A stretch of DNA of 64,000 bases, taken from contig JBCNNW010000004.1 in the NCBI GenBank assembly GCA_039594205.1, positions 57,338 through 121,337 of the forward strand. The letters are read 5' to 3'. The notes beneath the pieces were generated by a model, which was not told the DNA's origin, made no database searches, and was given only the letters and a program-made list of their open reading frames with translations. The position numbers and the translations under genes were made by a program. This stretch comes from Pseudescherichia sp039594205 (GTDB lineage Bacteria; Pseudomonadota; Gammaproteobacteria; Enterobacterales; Enterobacteriaceae). How positions within the stretch are numbered: the first letter of the stretch is position 1; each line of letters begins with the position of its first letter. This document shows positions 17,561-25,544 of the stretch, piece after piece.

Positions 17561-18781
17561 ATGGAAAAACACTACGTCGGATCGGAAGTTGGCACGCTAC
17601 GTAGCGTCATGCTGCACCGCCCTAATCTGAGCCTGAAAAGATTAACGCCCTCCAACTGTCAGGAGCTGTTATTTGATGATGTATTATCCGTCGAGCGCGC
17701 CGGCGAAGAGCACGATATTTTCGCTACTACCCTGCGTGAGCAGGGCGTTGAGGTGCTATTACTTACCGATCTCTTAACCGAGACGCTGGATACGCCAGAG
17801 GCGAAGGCCTGGCTGCTGCAAACCCAGGTCTCTGATTACCGCCTGGGGCCTGCCTTTGCCAGCGATGTGCGCGGCTGGCTGGCGGATATGCCCCACCGGG
17901 AGCTGGCGCGGCGTTTAAGCGGCGGGCTGACCTACGGGGAGATCCCGGCCTCGATTAACAATATGGTCGTCGATATCCATACGGCAAATGACTTTATTAT
18001 GAAGCCGCTGCCTAACCACCTTTTTACCCGCGATACCTCCTGCTGGATATATAACGGCGTCTCGATTAACCCTATGGCAAAAGCGGCCCGCCAGCGTGAG
18101 ACCAATAACCTGCGGGCCATCTATCGCTGGCATCCGCGCTTTATTAACGGCGACTTTATTAAATATTTCGGCGACGAAGACATTAATTATGACCACGCGA
18201 CCCTGGAAGGGGGCGATGTATTGGTAATTGGCCGGGGCACGGTATTAATCGGCATGTCCGAACGCACCACGCCCCAAGGCGTAGAGTTCCTTGCCTCCGC
18301 CCTGTTCGCCCACCGCCAGGCCGAACGCGTTATCGCCGTCGAGCTGCCGAAACACCGCTCCTGTATGCATCTCGATACGGTAATGACCCACATCGATATC
18401 GACACCTTCTCCGTCTACCCGGAAGTGGTACGCCCGGACGTGCAGTGCTGGACGCTGACTCCGGACGGCCACGGCGGGATCGCCCGTCGTCAGGAGAGCA
18501 CCCTGCTGCAGGCGCTGGAGAAAGCGCTTGGCGTCACGCAGATCCAGCTTATCACCACCGGCGGCGACGCCTTTGAGGCCGAGCGTGAGCAGTGGAACGA
18601 TGCCAATAACGTGCTGACCCTGCGCCCCGGCGTAGTGATCGGCTACGAGCGCAACGTCTGGACCAACGAGAAATATGACAAGGCAGGGATTGCCGTTCTG
18701 CCGATCCCGGGCGATGAGCTGGGACGCGGGCGCGGCGGTGCGCGCTGCATGAGCTGTCCGCTGGAACGCGACGCGATTTAA
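17561..18781 (+). CDS. arcA: Arginine deiminase
   Basis: A 406-residue guanidino-group hydrolase that turns arginine into citrulline and ammonia, the first step of arginine fermentation and a source of acid resistance. The catalytic cysteine is in GGARCMSCPLERD (C396), close to the C-terminus as usual; HLDTVMTHID carries the catalytic His and Asp. The start MEKHYVGSEVG is preceded by AAGGAATAGTT. First gene of arcA-arcC-arcB-arcD; this arcA is unrelated to the response regulator ArcA. Confidence 0.97.
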   Translation: MEKHYVGSEVGTLRSVMLHRPNLSLKRLTPSNCQELLFDDVLSVERAGEEHDIFATTLREQGVEVLLLTDLLTETLDTPEAKAWLLQTQVSDYRLGPAFASDVRGWLADMPHRELARRLSGGLTYGEIPASINNMVVDIHTANDFIMKPLPNHLFTRDTSCWIYNGVSINPMAKAARQRETNNLRAIYRWHPRFINGDFIKYFGDEDINYDHATLEGGDVLVIGRGTVLIGMSERTTPQGVEFLASALFAHRQAERVIAVELPKHRSCMHLDTVMTHIDIDTFSVYPEVVRPDVQCWTLTPDGHGGIARRQESTLLQALEKALGVTQIQLITTGGDAFEAEREQWNDANNVLTLRPGVVIGYERNVWTNEKYDKAGIAVLPIPGDELGRGRGGARCMSCPLERDAI

Positions 18782-18796
18782 GGCAAGGAGCCAAAT

Positions 18797-19726
18797 ATGA
18801 AAACGGAGATGAAACCGATTCTGGTGGTTGCCCTTGGCGGTAACGCTCTGCTGAAGCGCGGCGAGCCGCTGGAGGCAGCGATTCAGCGCAAGAATATCGA
18901 TCTCGCCGCCGGGGTGATTGCCCGGCTTACCCACCGCTGGCGGGTGGTGCTGGTGCACGGCAACGGGCCACAGGTGGGGTTGCTGGCCCTGCAAAACAGC
19001 GCCTATACCGGCGTCGCCCCCTACCCGCTGGATGTGCTGGGGGCCGAGAGCCAGGGGATGATTGGCTACATGCTGCAACAGTCGCTGAAAAACCAGCTTC
19101 CTGATGACGAGGTGAGCGTCCTGCTCACCCAGGTGGCGGTGGATCCAGCCGATCCCGCTCTCGCTAATCCGACCAAATACATAGGTCCGGTTTATGACCA
19201 GCCGCAGGCCGAGGCACTGGCCGCCGAAAAAGGGTGGTGCTTTAAGGCCGACGGCAGCTATTTCCGCCGCGTGGTTCCCTCCCCACAGCCGATGCGTATT
19301 GTCGAACGCGATGCCATTGAGGCACTTCTCCAGCGCGGCCACCTGGTGATCTGCAACGGCGGCGGCGGCGTGCCGGTGGTCGAGAAGGCTGGCGGCTATC
19401 ACGGCATTGAGGCGGTCATCGACAAAGACCTCTCCGCTGCGCTGCTGGCCCGCCAGTTAGAAGCCGACGCGCTGCTGATCCTCACCGATGCCGACGCGGT
19501 CTATCTCAACTGGGGTACGCCGGAGCAGCGCCCCCTCACCGAGGCCACGCCGCAGCTACTCAGCAGGTTTACTTTTGACGCCGGTTCGATGGGACCGAAA
19601 GTCGCCGCCTGCTGCCGCTTTGTTAAGACCTGTGACGGCATCGCCGGGATCGGCTCCCTGGCAGACGGCCTCGCCATCCTCGCCGGTGAGCGTGGCACCC
19701 TGATCCGCAACGATCCTCTTCAATAA
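18797..19726 (+). CDS. arcC: Carbamate kinase
   Basis: A 309-residue amino-acid-kinase-fold enzyme that transfers phosphate from carbamoyl phosphate to ADP, the ATP-yielding last step of the deiminase pathway. Visible motifs are VALGGNALL (about 12-20), HGNGPQVG and the nucleotide-site NGGGGVPVV. The ATG at 18797 follows AAGGAGCCAAAT and is 15 bp after arcA. Confidence 0.97.
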   Translation: MKTEMKPILVVALGGNALLKRGEPLEAAIQRKNIDLAAGVIARLTHRWRVVLVHGNGPQVGLLALQNSAYTGVAPYPLDVLGAESQGMIGYMLQQSLKNQLPDDEVSVLLTQVAVDPADPALANPTKYIGPVYDQPQAEALAAEKGWCFKADGSYFRRVVPSPQPMRIVERDAIEALLQRGHLVICNGGGGVPVVEKAGGYHGIEAVIDKDLSAALLARQLEADALLILTDADAVYLNWGTPEQRPLTEATPQLLSRFTFDAGSMGPKVAACCRFVKTCDGIAGIGSLADGLAILAGERGTLIRNDPLQ

Positions 19727-19744
19727 GCATATTAAGGACGATTT

Positions 19745-20749
19745 ATGAAAATCTCTTTGAAAAACCGTAACTTTCTTAAGCTTCTGGACTTTACGCCAGA
19801 TGAGATCCACCTCCTGATCGATTTAGCGATGGAGCTAAAAGCCGCTAAAAAAGCGGGCCGCGAAAAGCAGACCCTGTGCGGTAAAAACATTGCTCTGATT
19901 TTTGAGAAAAGCTCTACCCGCACACGCTGCGCCTTTGAGGTCGGCGCCTTTGATCAGGGCGCGCAGGTGACCTATATCGGACCGAGCGGCTCGCAGATTG
20001 GCCATAAGGAGTCGATGAAAGACACTGCCCGCGTGCTCGGTCGCATGTACGATGGCATTGAGTATCGCGGCTATGGGCAGGCGATCGTCGAGGAGCTGGG
20101 GGAACACGCAGGCGTCCCGGTGTGGAACGGCCTGACCAACGAGTTTCACCCTACGCAAATCCTGGCCGATCTGATGACCATGCTGGAGCACGCGCCAGGT
20201 AAACGCCTCTCTGAGCTGCGCTTTGCCTATCTGGGCGATGCGCGCAACAACATGGGCAACAGCCTGATGGTCGGGGCGGCCAAAATGGGGATGGATATTC
20301 GGCTGGTCGCGCCCAAAGCGTTCTGGCCGGACGAAGCGCTGGTCGCGCAGTGCCGGGAGATTGCATGGGAAACTGGGGCAAAAATCACCCTGACCGAGAA
20401 CGTTGCAGAGGGTGTCGCCGGCGTTGATTTCCTCTATACCGACGTGTGGGTCTCTATGGGCGAGCCGAAAGAGGCATGGGGCGAGCGTGTCAGCCTGATG
20501 AAACCCTATCAGGTGAACCAGCAGGTCATAGAGGCCACCGGCAATCCGCAGGTGAAATTTATGCACTGCCTGCCCGCCTTCCATAACGAGCACACCACCG
20601 TAGGAGGTGAAATCGAACGGGCCTGGGGACTGAAGGGGCTGGAGGTCACCGAAGAGGTGTTCGAATCCGCCCACTCCATTGTGTTCGACGAAGCAGAGAA
20701 CCGGATGCACACCATCAAAGCGGTGATGGTAGCGACCCTCGGCGAGTAA
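19745..20749 (+). CDS. arcB: Ornithine carbamoyltransferase, catabolic
   Basis: A 334-residue transcarbamoylase with STRT at 57-60, FHPTQ and MHCLPAFHNE. In this cluster it would run in reverse, phosphorolysing citrulline to ornithine and carbamoyl phosphate for ArcC. It is the same length as argI at 15376 and clearly homologous, but diverged enough not to be a recent duplicate. Anabolic or catabolic preference is inferred from context; many annotations would call it argF. Confidence 0.93.
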   Translation: MKISLKNRNFLKLLDFTPDEIHLLIDLAMELKAAKKAGREKQTLCGKNIALIFEKSSTRTRCAFEVGAFDQGAQVTYIGPSGSQIGHKESMKDTARVLGRMYDGIEYRGYGQAIVEELGEHAGVPVWNGLTNEFHPTQILADLMTMLEHAPGKRLSELRFAYLGDARNNMGNSLMVGAAKMGMDIRLVAPKAFWPDEALVAQCREIAWETGAKITLTENVAEGVAGVDFLYTDVWVSMGEPKEAWGERVSLMKPYQVNQQVIEATGNPQVKFMHCLPAFHNEHTTVGGEIERAWGLKGLEVTEEVFESAHSIVFDEAENRMHTIKAVMVATLGE

Positions 20750-20756
20750 CCACTCC

Positions 20757-20781
20757 GGGCGTCGCGGCATCTGCGACGCCC
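20757..20781 (+). terminator. Hairpin between arcB and arcD
   Basis: GGGCGTCGC (20757-20765) pairs perfectly with GCGACGCCC (20773-20781), loop of 7. No U-run follows, so it more likely sets the level of arcD or protects upstream mRNA than stops transcription. Confidence 0.5.
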
Positions 20782-20798
20782 AAACAGGGAGAGACCCT

Positions 20799-22202
20799 AT
20801 GCGCAGATTCAAATTTCCCTCTGCTTACACCATCCTGTTTATTTTAATTGCGCTGGTTGCCGCGCTGAGCTGGATTGTGCCGGCCGGACACTATCAGATG
20901 GTGATGAACGAAACGCTTGGTAAAGAGGTGCCCGTGGCGGGGACCTACGCGCCCGTTGCCGCCCAGCCGCAGGGGATCGTTGCCGTTATTATGGCCCCCA
21001 TCAGCGGCCTGTACGATCCCGACACCGGCCAGGCGGGTGCCATTGACGTCGCGCTGTTTGTGCTGATCATCGGCGGCTTTCTGGGGATCGTCAATAAAAC
21101 CGGGGCTATCGATGCCGGGATCGAACGCGTCACGCAGAAGCTGAGCGGCCGCGAAGAGTGGATGATCCCGATCCTGATGGGGCTGTTTGCCGCAGGCGGT
21201 ACGATTTATGGCATGGCGGAGGAGTCGCTGCCGTTCTACACCCTGCTGGTGCCGGTGATGATGGCGGCGCGCTTCGATCCGCTGGTAGCTGCCTCTACCG
21301 TGCTGCTGGGCGCAGGCATCGGCACGCTTGGCTCGACCATTAACCCCTTCGCCACGGTGATTGCCGCCAACGCGGCGGGCATTCCCTTTACCACTGGCAT
21401 CGGGCTGCGCGTCGCCCTGCTGGTGGCGGGCTGGCTTATCTGCGTCGCATGGGTGATGCGCTATGCGCGCCAGGTGCGGCAGGACCCCAGCCGCTCTGTG
21501 GTGGCTGACAGGCAAGCAGAGAACATCGCCCACTTCCTGGGCGGCAAGCGCCAGCAGGATCTGGCCTTCACCGGCACGCGCAAGCTGATCCTGGCGATCT
21601 TCGCCCTCGCCTTTGCGGTGATGATCTACGGCGTGGCGGTGCTGGGCTGGTGGATGGGGCAGATCTCCGGCGTCTTTCTCGCGGCGGCCATTATTACCGG
21701 GCTGCTGGCCCGCATGAGCGAGGAGGAGCTGACCACCACCTTTATTGACGGCGCTCGGGATCTGCTGGGCGTGGCGTTAATTATCGGCATCGCCCGCGGC
21801 ATCGTGGTGGTAATGGACAAGGGGATGATTACCCATACCATTCTGCACAGCGCCGAAGGGCTGGTGAGCGGCCTCTCCAGCGTGGTGTTTATCAACGTCA
21901 TGTACTGGCTGGAGGTGGTGCTCTCGTTTCTGGTGCCCTCCTCTTCCGGACTGGCGGTGCTGACGATGCCGATCATGGCCCCGCTGGCAGACTTTGCCCG
22001 CGTCGATCGCGATCTGGTGGTTACCACCTACCAGGCTGCGTCCGGCATTGTCAATCTGGTCACCCCCACCTCGGCGGTGGTGATGGGCGGGCTGGCCATT
22101 GCCCGAGTGCCCTACGTTCGCTATCTGAAGTGGGTTGCGCCGCTGCTGCTGATATTGACCGTATTGATCTGCGTGATATTAAGCCTCGGCGCACTGCTTT
22201 AA
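20799..22202 (+). CDS. arcD: YfcC-family arginine/ornithine antiporter-like permease
   Basis: A 467-residue polytopic inner-membrane protein of the YfcC/DcuC-like family, with about 12 hydrophobic spans, starting MRRFKFPSAYTILFILIALV. Motifs include TLGSTINPFATVIAANAAG and VPSSSGLAVLTMPIMAPLAD. Its place between arcB and the argR-like gene makes arginine/ornithine exchange the likely function, as proposed for the Salmonella equivalent. Start ATG follows GGGAGAG. Substrate is inferred from context. Confidence 0.87.
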   Translation: MRRFKFPSAYTILFILIALVAALSWIVPAGHYQMVMNETLGKEVPVAGTYAPVAAQPQGIVAVIMAPISGLYDPDTGQAGAIDVALFVLIIGGFLGIVNKTGAIDAGIERVTQKLSGREEWMIPILMGLFAAGGTIYGMAEESLPFYTLLVPVMMAARFDPLVAASTVLLGAGIGTLGSTINPFATVIAANAAGIPFTTGIGLRVALLVAGWLICVAWVMRYARQVRQDPSRSVVADRQAENIAHFLGGKRQQDLAFTGTRKLILAIFALAFAVMIYGVAVLGWWMGQISGVFLAAAIITGLLARMSEEELTTTFIDGARDLLGVALIIGIARGIVVVMDKGMITHTILHSAEGLVSGLSSVVFINVMYWLEVVLSFLVPSSSGLAVLTMPIMAPLADFARVDRDLVVTTYQAASGIVNLVTPTSAVVMGGLAIARVPYVRYLKWVAPLLLILTVLICVILSLGALL

Positions 22203-22223
22203 CCACCACAGGGAGTAAAGAGT

Positions 22224-22715
22224 ATGAAGGAATACCGCGACTGCTCTACCAGAGAACAGCAGCAGCTAGCCGTCTGCCAGCGGCTGGTGACCGAGAAGAG
22301 CTACCTGTCTCAGGAGGCGATCCGCCGGGACCTGCAGCGGCATGGCTTTGACTCCATTAGCCAGTCCACGGTGTCGCGCCTGCTGAAGCTGCTGGGCATT
22401 ATTAAAATCCGCAATGCTAAAGGGCAGCGGATCTATGCCCTTAATCCCCAGCTGCGTCCGACGCCGGATGCCGCACGCTGCCTCTCCGATATGGTGGTCG
22501 ACGTCGAGCACAATCGCGAGTTTATTCTTATTCATACTGCTGCAGGCTACGGGCGGGCGGTGGCCCGTATCCTCGACTACCACGCCCTGCCAGAGATCCT
22601 TGGCGTGGTGGCAGGCAGCAGTATCGTCTGGGTCGCCCCGCGCGACGTGCAGCGTACCCTGCAGGTGCGCAATCGCGTTAAAAATTTACTAAAAATGCAT
22701 TTATATGCAAAATAA
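22224..22715 (+). CDS. Second ArgR-family regulator
   Basis: A 163-residue protein with the ArgR architecture: an N-terminal winged helix (recognition stretch SQSTVSRLLKLLGIIKIRN, 46-63) and a C-terminal oligomerisation and arginine-binding domain. The family motif AGDDT, whose aspartates are needed for arginine binding and hexamer stability in E. coli ArgR, reads AGSS here (130-133). The protein may therefore respond differently to arginine or act without it. Located 21 bp after arcD, so probably the last gene of the arc operon and its local regulator. The housekeeping argR is expected elsewhere. Confidence 0.88.
   Translation: MKEYRDCSTREQQQLAVCQRLVTEKSYLSQEAIRRDLQRHGFDSISQSTVSRLLKLLGIIKIRNAKGQRIYALNPQLRPTPDAARCLSDMVVDVEHNREFILIHTAAGYGRAVARILDYHALPEILGVVAGSSIVWVAPRDVQRTLQVRNRVKNLLKMHLYAK
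22696..22709. promoter_or_regulatory. ARG-box-like palindrome at the end of the argR-like gene
   Basis: TGCATTTATATGCA repeats the TGCAT-N4-ATGCA pattern found twice before arcA. It overlaps the last codons of the regulator and lies 62 bp before the pyrBI -10 box. It may be chance within coding sequence. Confidence 0.35.
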
Positions 22716-22748
22716 CCGTTTGCTTCTGACAAATAGCGCATCGATCGC

Positions 22749-22789
22749 TTGATTCGCCTTTTGAGCTGAGTATAATCGCGGACAATTTG
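22749..22789 (+). promoter_or_regulatory. pyrBI promoter with reiterative-start sequence
   Basis: -35 TTGATT (22749-22754), 16-bp spacer, -10 TATAAT (22771-22776). The initial transcript AATTTG (22784-22789) matches the E. coli pyrBI start, where high UTP causes slippage on the T run and abortive poly-U products. Confidence 0.85.
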
Positions 22790-22801
22790 CCGGGAGGAAG
22801 C

Positions 22802-22948
22802 ATGGTCAAGTCCGTTCGACACACTGTCTCACCGCGCCTGAAAGAGGGCGCTGGCCTGCCGTTTTTCTTCCCGCTGCTCACCCATTTCTATAGCCCCTCT
22901 TTGGAGGGGCTTTTTTTTGCGCAGACGTCAGGAGATAACCATGGCTAA
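22802..22948 (+). CDS. pyrL: pyrBI operon leader peptide
   Basis: A 48-codon leader starting MVKSVRHTVSPRLKEGAGLP, clearly homologous to E. coli PyrL (44 residues). Ribosomes translating it follow RNA polymerase closely when UTP is low and block the attenuator hairpin, allowing pyrBI transcription. Its coding region runs through the whole hairpin. The stop (22946-22948) lies inside pyrB, so leader and pyrB overlap by 8 nt, suggesting translational coupling. GGGAGGAAGC precedes the ATG. Confidence 0.93.
   Translation: MVKSVRHTVSPRLKEGAGLPFFFPLLTHFYSPSLEGLFFAQTSGDNHG
22892..22918 (+). terminator. pyrBI attenuator
   Basis: AGCCCCTC (22892-22899), loop TTTG, GAGGGGCT (22904-22911), then a run of eight T. 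A strong intrinsic terminator inside pyrL, 22 bp before pyrB; controlled by UTP through coupled leader translation. Confidence 0.95.
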
Positions 22949-23873
22949 TCCGCTCTATCAGAAACATATCATTTCCATAAACGACCTCAGCCGCGAAGAA
23001 CTGGAACTGGTGCTGGAGACCGCTGCCAGCCTGAAGGCTAACCCGCAGCCGGAGCTGCTGAAGCATAAGGTGATCGCCAGCTGCTTCTTTGAAGCCTCTA
23101 CCCGTACCCGCCTGTCGTTTGAGACCGCGATGCACCGTCTGGGCGCGAGCGTGGTTGGCTTCTCCGACAGCAGCAATACCTCGCTGGGTAAAAAAGGCGA
23201 GACCCTGGCGGACACCATCTCCGTTATCAGTACCTACGTTGACGCCATTGTGATGCGTCACCCGCAGGAGGGCGCGGCGCGGCTGGCCACCGAGTTCTCC
23301 GGCGGCATTCCGGTGCTGAACGCGGGCGACGGCGCCAACCAGCACCCGACCCAGACCCTGCTCGATCTCTTTACCATTCAGGAGACTCAGGGCCGGCTGG
23401 AGAATCTCAATATTGCGATGGTGGGCGACCTTAAGTATGGCCGCACCGTCCACTCGCTGGCGCAGGCGCTGGCGAAGTTCAACGGCAATCGCTTCCTGTT
23501 TATCGCCCCCGATGCGCTGGCAATGCCGCAGTACATCCTCGATATGCTGGATGAGCGCGGGATTGCCTGGAGCCAGCACGCCACCATTGAAGAGGTGATC
23601 CCCGAGGTGGATATCCTCTACATGACCCGCGTGCAGAAAGAGCGTCTGGACCCGTCCGAGTATGCCAACGTGAAGGCGCAGTTTGTTCTACGCGCCAGCG
23701 ATCTGCACAGCGCCCGTAGCAACATGAAGGTGTTGCACCCGCTGCCGCGCGTCGATGAGATTGCCACCGACGTGGATAAAACGCCGCACGCCTGGTATTT
23801 CCAGCAGGCGGGCAACGGCATCTATGCTCGCCAGGCGCTGCTGGCGCTGGTGCTTAACCGCGATTTGGCCTAA
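22941..23873 (+). CDS. pyrB: Aspartate carbamoyltransferase catalytic subunit
   Basis: A 310-residue catalytic chain of ATCase, joining carbamoyl phosphate and aspartate in the first committed step of pyrimidine synthesis. The carbamoyl-phosphate loop ASTRTR is at 52-57; HPTQ and LHPLPR are also present. ATG 22941 follows AGGAG; an upstream in-frame TTG belongs to the attenuator region. Forms a c6r6 complex with PyrI, encoded 16 bp downstream. Confidence 0.98.
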   Translation: MANPLYQKHIISINDLSREELELVLETAASLKANPQPELLKHKVIASCFFEASTRTRLSFETAMHRLGASVVGFSDSSNTSLGKKGETLADTISVISTYVDAIVMRHPQEGAARLATEFSGGIPVLNAGDGANQHPTQTLLDLFTIQETQGRLENLNIAMVGDLKYGRTVHSLAQALAKFNGNRFLFIAPDALAMPQYILDMLDERGIAWSQHATIEEVIPEVDILYMTRVQKERLDPSEYANVKAQFVLRASDLHSARSNMKVLHPLPRVDEIATDVDKTPHAWYFQQAGNGIYARQALLALVLNRDLA

Positions 23874-23889
23874 CAGAGGGGGAAACGAG

Positions 23890-24351
23890 ATGACACACGA
23901 CAATAAATTGCAGGTCGAAGCGATCAGGTGCGGCACGGTGATTGACCATATTCCGGCGCAGGTAGGCTTTAAGCTACTGACCCTGTTTAAGCTGACTGAA
24001 ACCGACCAGCGGATCACCATCGGCCTGAACCTGCCCTCGGGGGAGATGGGCCGCAAAGATCTGATCAAGATCGAAAATACGTTTCTCACCGACGAGCAGG
24101 TCGATCAGCTGGCGCTGTATGCCCCACAGGCGACGGTGAACCGCATCGATGACTATGAGGTGGTAGGCAAATCGCGACCTAATCTGCCAGCGCGCATTGA
24201 GGCTGTGCTGGTTTGCCCCAACAGCAACTGCATCAGCCATGCCGAGCCGGTGCACTCCAGCTTTGCGGTGAAGCAGCGCGCCAGCGACATTGCCCTGAAG
24301 TGCAAATATTGCGAGAAAGAGTTCTCTCATTCGGCAGTGCTGGCGAACTAA
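23890..24351 (+). CDS. pyrI: Aspartate carbamoyltransferase regulatory subunit
   Basis: A 153-residue chain that binds CTP, UTP and ATP and makes ATCase allosteric. The four zinc cysteines are C109, C114, C138 and C141, at exactly the E. coli positions. It follows pyrB in the same transcript. Confidence 0.98.
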   Translation: MTHDNKLQVEAIRCGTVIDHIPAQVGFKLLTLFKLTETDQRITIGLNLPSGEMGRKDLIKIENTFLTDEQVDQLALYAPQATVNRIDDYEVVGKSRPNLPARIEAVLVCPNSNCISHAEPVHSSFAVKQRASDIALKCKYCEKEFSHSAVLAN

Positions 24352-24446
24352 GCATTAAGAAACATCATCTAATTCAGATTGGTCATCCTCTCCGCGCTGC
24401 CTATAATGGCGCGGAACCTCACTACCATTCGCTTTCAGGAGAAATG

Positions 24447-24833
24447 ATGACAAAAATTATCGCGACGGAAAATGCACCGGCAGCCATTGGTCCCTATGTT
24501 CAGGCGGTCGATCTCGGCAGCATGATCCTCACCTCCGGTCAGATCCCGGTCGATCCGAAAACCGGCAGCGTGCCGGAGGATATCGCTGCCCAGGCGCGCC
24601 AGTCGCTGGAGAACGTCAGGGCGATCGTTGAAGCTGCGGGCCTGAAGGTTGGCGATATTGTTAAGACCACGGTGTTCGTGAAAGATCTAAACGATTTCGC
24701 CACCGTTAACGCCACCTACGAAGCGTTCTTTAACGAGCACCAGGCCGCCTTCCCGGCGCGCTCCTGCGTAGAAGTCGCCCGCCTGCCAAAAGACGTGAAG
24801 ATCGAGATCGAAGCGATCGCCGTGCGCCGTTAG
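24447..24833 (+). CDS. ridA: 2-iminobutanoate/2-iminopropanoate deaminase RidA
   Basis: A 128-residue YjgF/YER057c/UK114 protein that hydrolyses reactive enamine and imine intermediates from PLP enzymes. The signature PARSCVEVARLPKDVKIEIEA and the substrate-binding Arg (in PARS) are intact. Of two adjacent ATGs, 24447 gives the E. coli length and sits well from AGGAG. Downstream of pyrI, as in E. coli. Confidence 0.97.
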   Translation: MTKIIATENAPAAIGPYVQAVDLGSMILTSGQIPVDPKTGSVPEDIAAQARQSLENVRAIVEAAGLKVGDIVKTTVFVKDLNDFATVNATYEAFFNEHQAAFPARSCVEVARLPKDVKIEIEAIAVRR

Positions 24834-24846
24834 TTGGCCGTGCAGC

Positions 24847-24874
24847 GCCGGGCGGCACAAAGTCGCCCGGCTTT
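24847..24874 (+). terminator. REP-like hairpin after ridA
   Basis: GCCGGGCG (24847-24854) pairs with CGCCCGGC (24864-24871), followed by TTTA. Confidence 0.6.
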
Positions 24875-24905
24875 ACGCCTCTTGCTCAGCCAGAGAGGGA
24901 CGTTA

Positions 24906-25358
24906 ATGGCTAAAGCACGTTTTACCGATGAGCAAATCGCCGATTTTCTTCACCAGTCAAAAAACGGCGTGTCCGACAAGCTCCTGTGCGAACAGTATGG
25001 GTTCAGCATGAGCACGCTGCGGCGCTGGCAAGCGCTACACGCTAAAGGTATCAGGCGTGAGTTAAAGCAGGCAGAGGCTAACGCCGGGAAAGTATTTTTG
25101 GGCGCTATCGCGGCTGCCCTGCTACTGACCCTTACCTTCTCTAAATCGGTCGGCGCACTGGTTATCCCCCTGTTCCTGCTTTACTGCTTTAACTATATCC
25201 GCCGCTTTCGCAGAATATCGGCAAAGCACATTAAAGCGGAAAACGCCGCCCTCGCCCGCACTGGATTAGGGGCAAACAATGCGTTTTACCAGTTCTGCTG
25301 GATCGCAATCCTTCTTATTCTCTGCGCCTGTGGATACGGCATCGTGCAGATGTTGTGA
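24906..25358 (+). CDS. HTH domain fused to a membrane domain, function unknown
   Basis: A 150-residue protein. Residues 1-55 (MAKARFTDEQIADFLHQSKN, then GVSDKLLCEQYGFSMSTLRRW) resemble the helix-turn-helix of IS3-family transposase OrfA. Residues about 63-98 and 128-148 are hydrophobic, predicting two hydrophobic zones (two to three spans), separated by an Arg/Lys-rich loop (99-113). There is no transposase catalytic part, no inverted repeats and no IS nearby, so it is not a live transposon; a domesticated DNA-binding module tethered to the membrane is my reading. A good start lies after AGAGAGGGACGTTA. It occupies the gap where E. coli has mgtA and the tre genes. Confidence 0.75.
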   Translation: MAKARFTDEQIADFLHQSKNGVSDKLLCEQYGFSMSTLRRWQALHAKGIRRELKQAEANAGKVFLGAIAAALLLTLTFSKSVGALVIPLFLLYCFNYIRRFRRISAKHIKAENAALARTGLGANNAFYQFCWIAILLILCACGYGIVQML

Positions 25359-25486
25359 AAGACCTCGTATCCACATCGCGTTTAATGCGCAAAATTTACC
25401 CCTAAAAATTTACATTTCTCTCAGCGCACGCCCTCTGTACGCTCCCCATTTTACCTTGTTCTGCATCAATAAAATCGCAAACTTGT

Positions 25487-25544
25487 TTGATGCAAATCAC
25501 TATATGTAGCACTTAAAATGCCGCCCCGGCGCTACATATTGTAG
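25487..25544 (+). promoter_or_regulatory. FNR site and paired NrdR boxes before nrdD
   Basis: FNR-like TTGAT-GCAA-ATCAC at 25487-25500. Two NrdR-like 16-mers follow: TCACTATATGTAGCAC (25497-25512) and GCGCTACATATTGTAG (25529-25544), whose starts are 32 bp apart, the three-turn spacing NrdR needs. This fits anaerobic activation and nucleotide-sensing repression. A further partial FNR half-site, ATCAA, lies near 25465. Confidence 0.8.

Noticed and set aside
17390..17572. 60-residue minus-strand frame over the arcA promoter
   Set aside because: It overlaps the arcA start and control sites and has no ribosome site.
15376..20749. Recent duplication of ornithine carbamoyltransferase (argI and the arc copy)
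   Set aside because: The two copies differ at many positions and have different neighbours and control, so they are old paralogues, not a recent tandem duplication.
24906..25055. Insertion-sequence remnant
   Set aside because: The HTH looks IS3-like, but there are no inverted repeats, no catalytic frame and no target duplication; kept as a domesticated-domain candidate instead.
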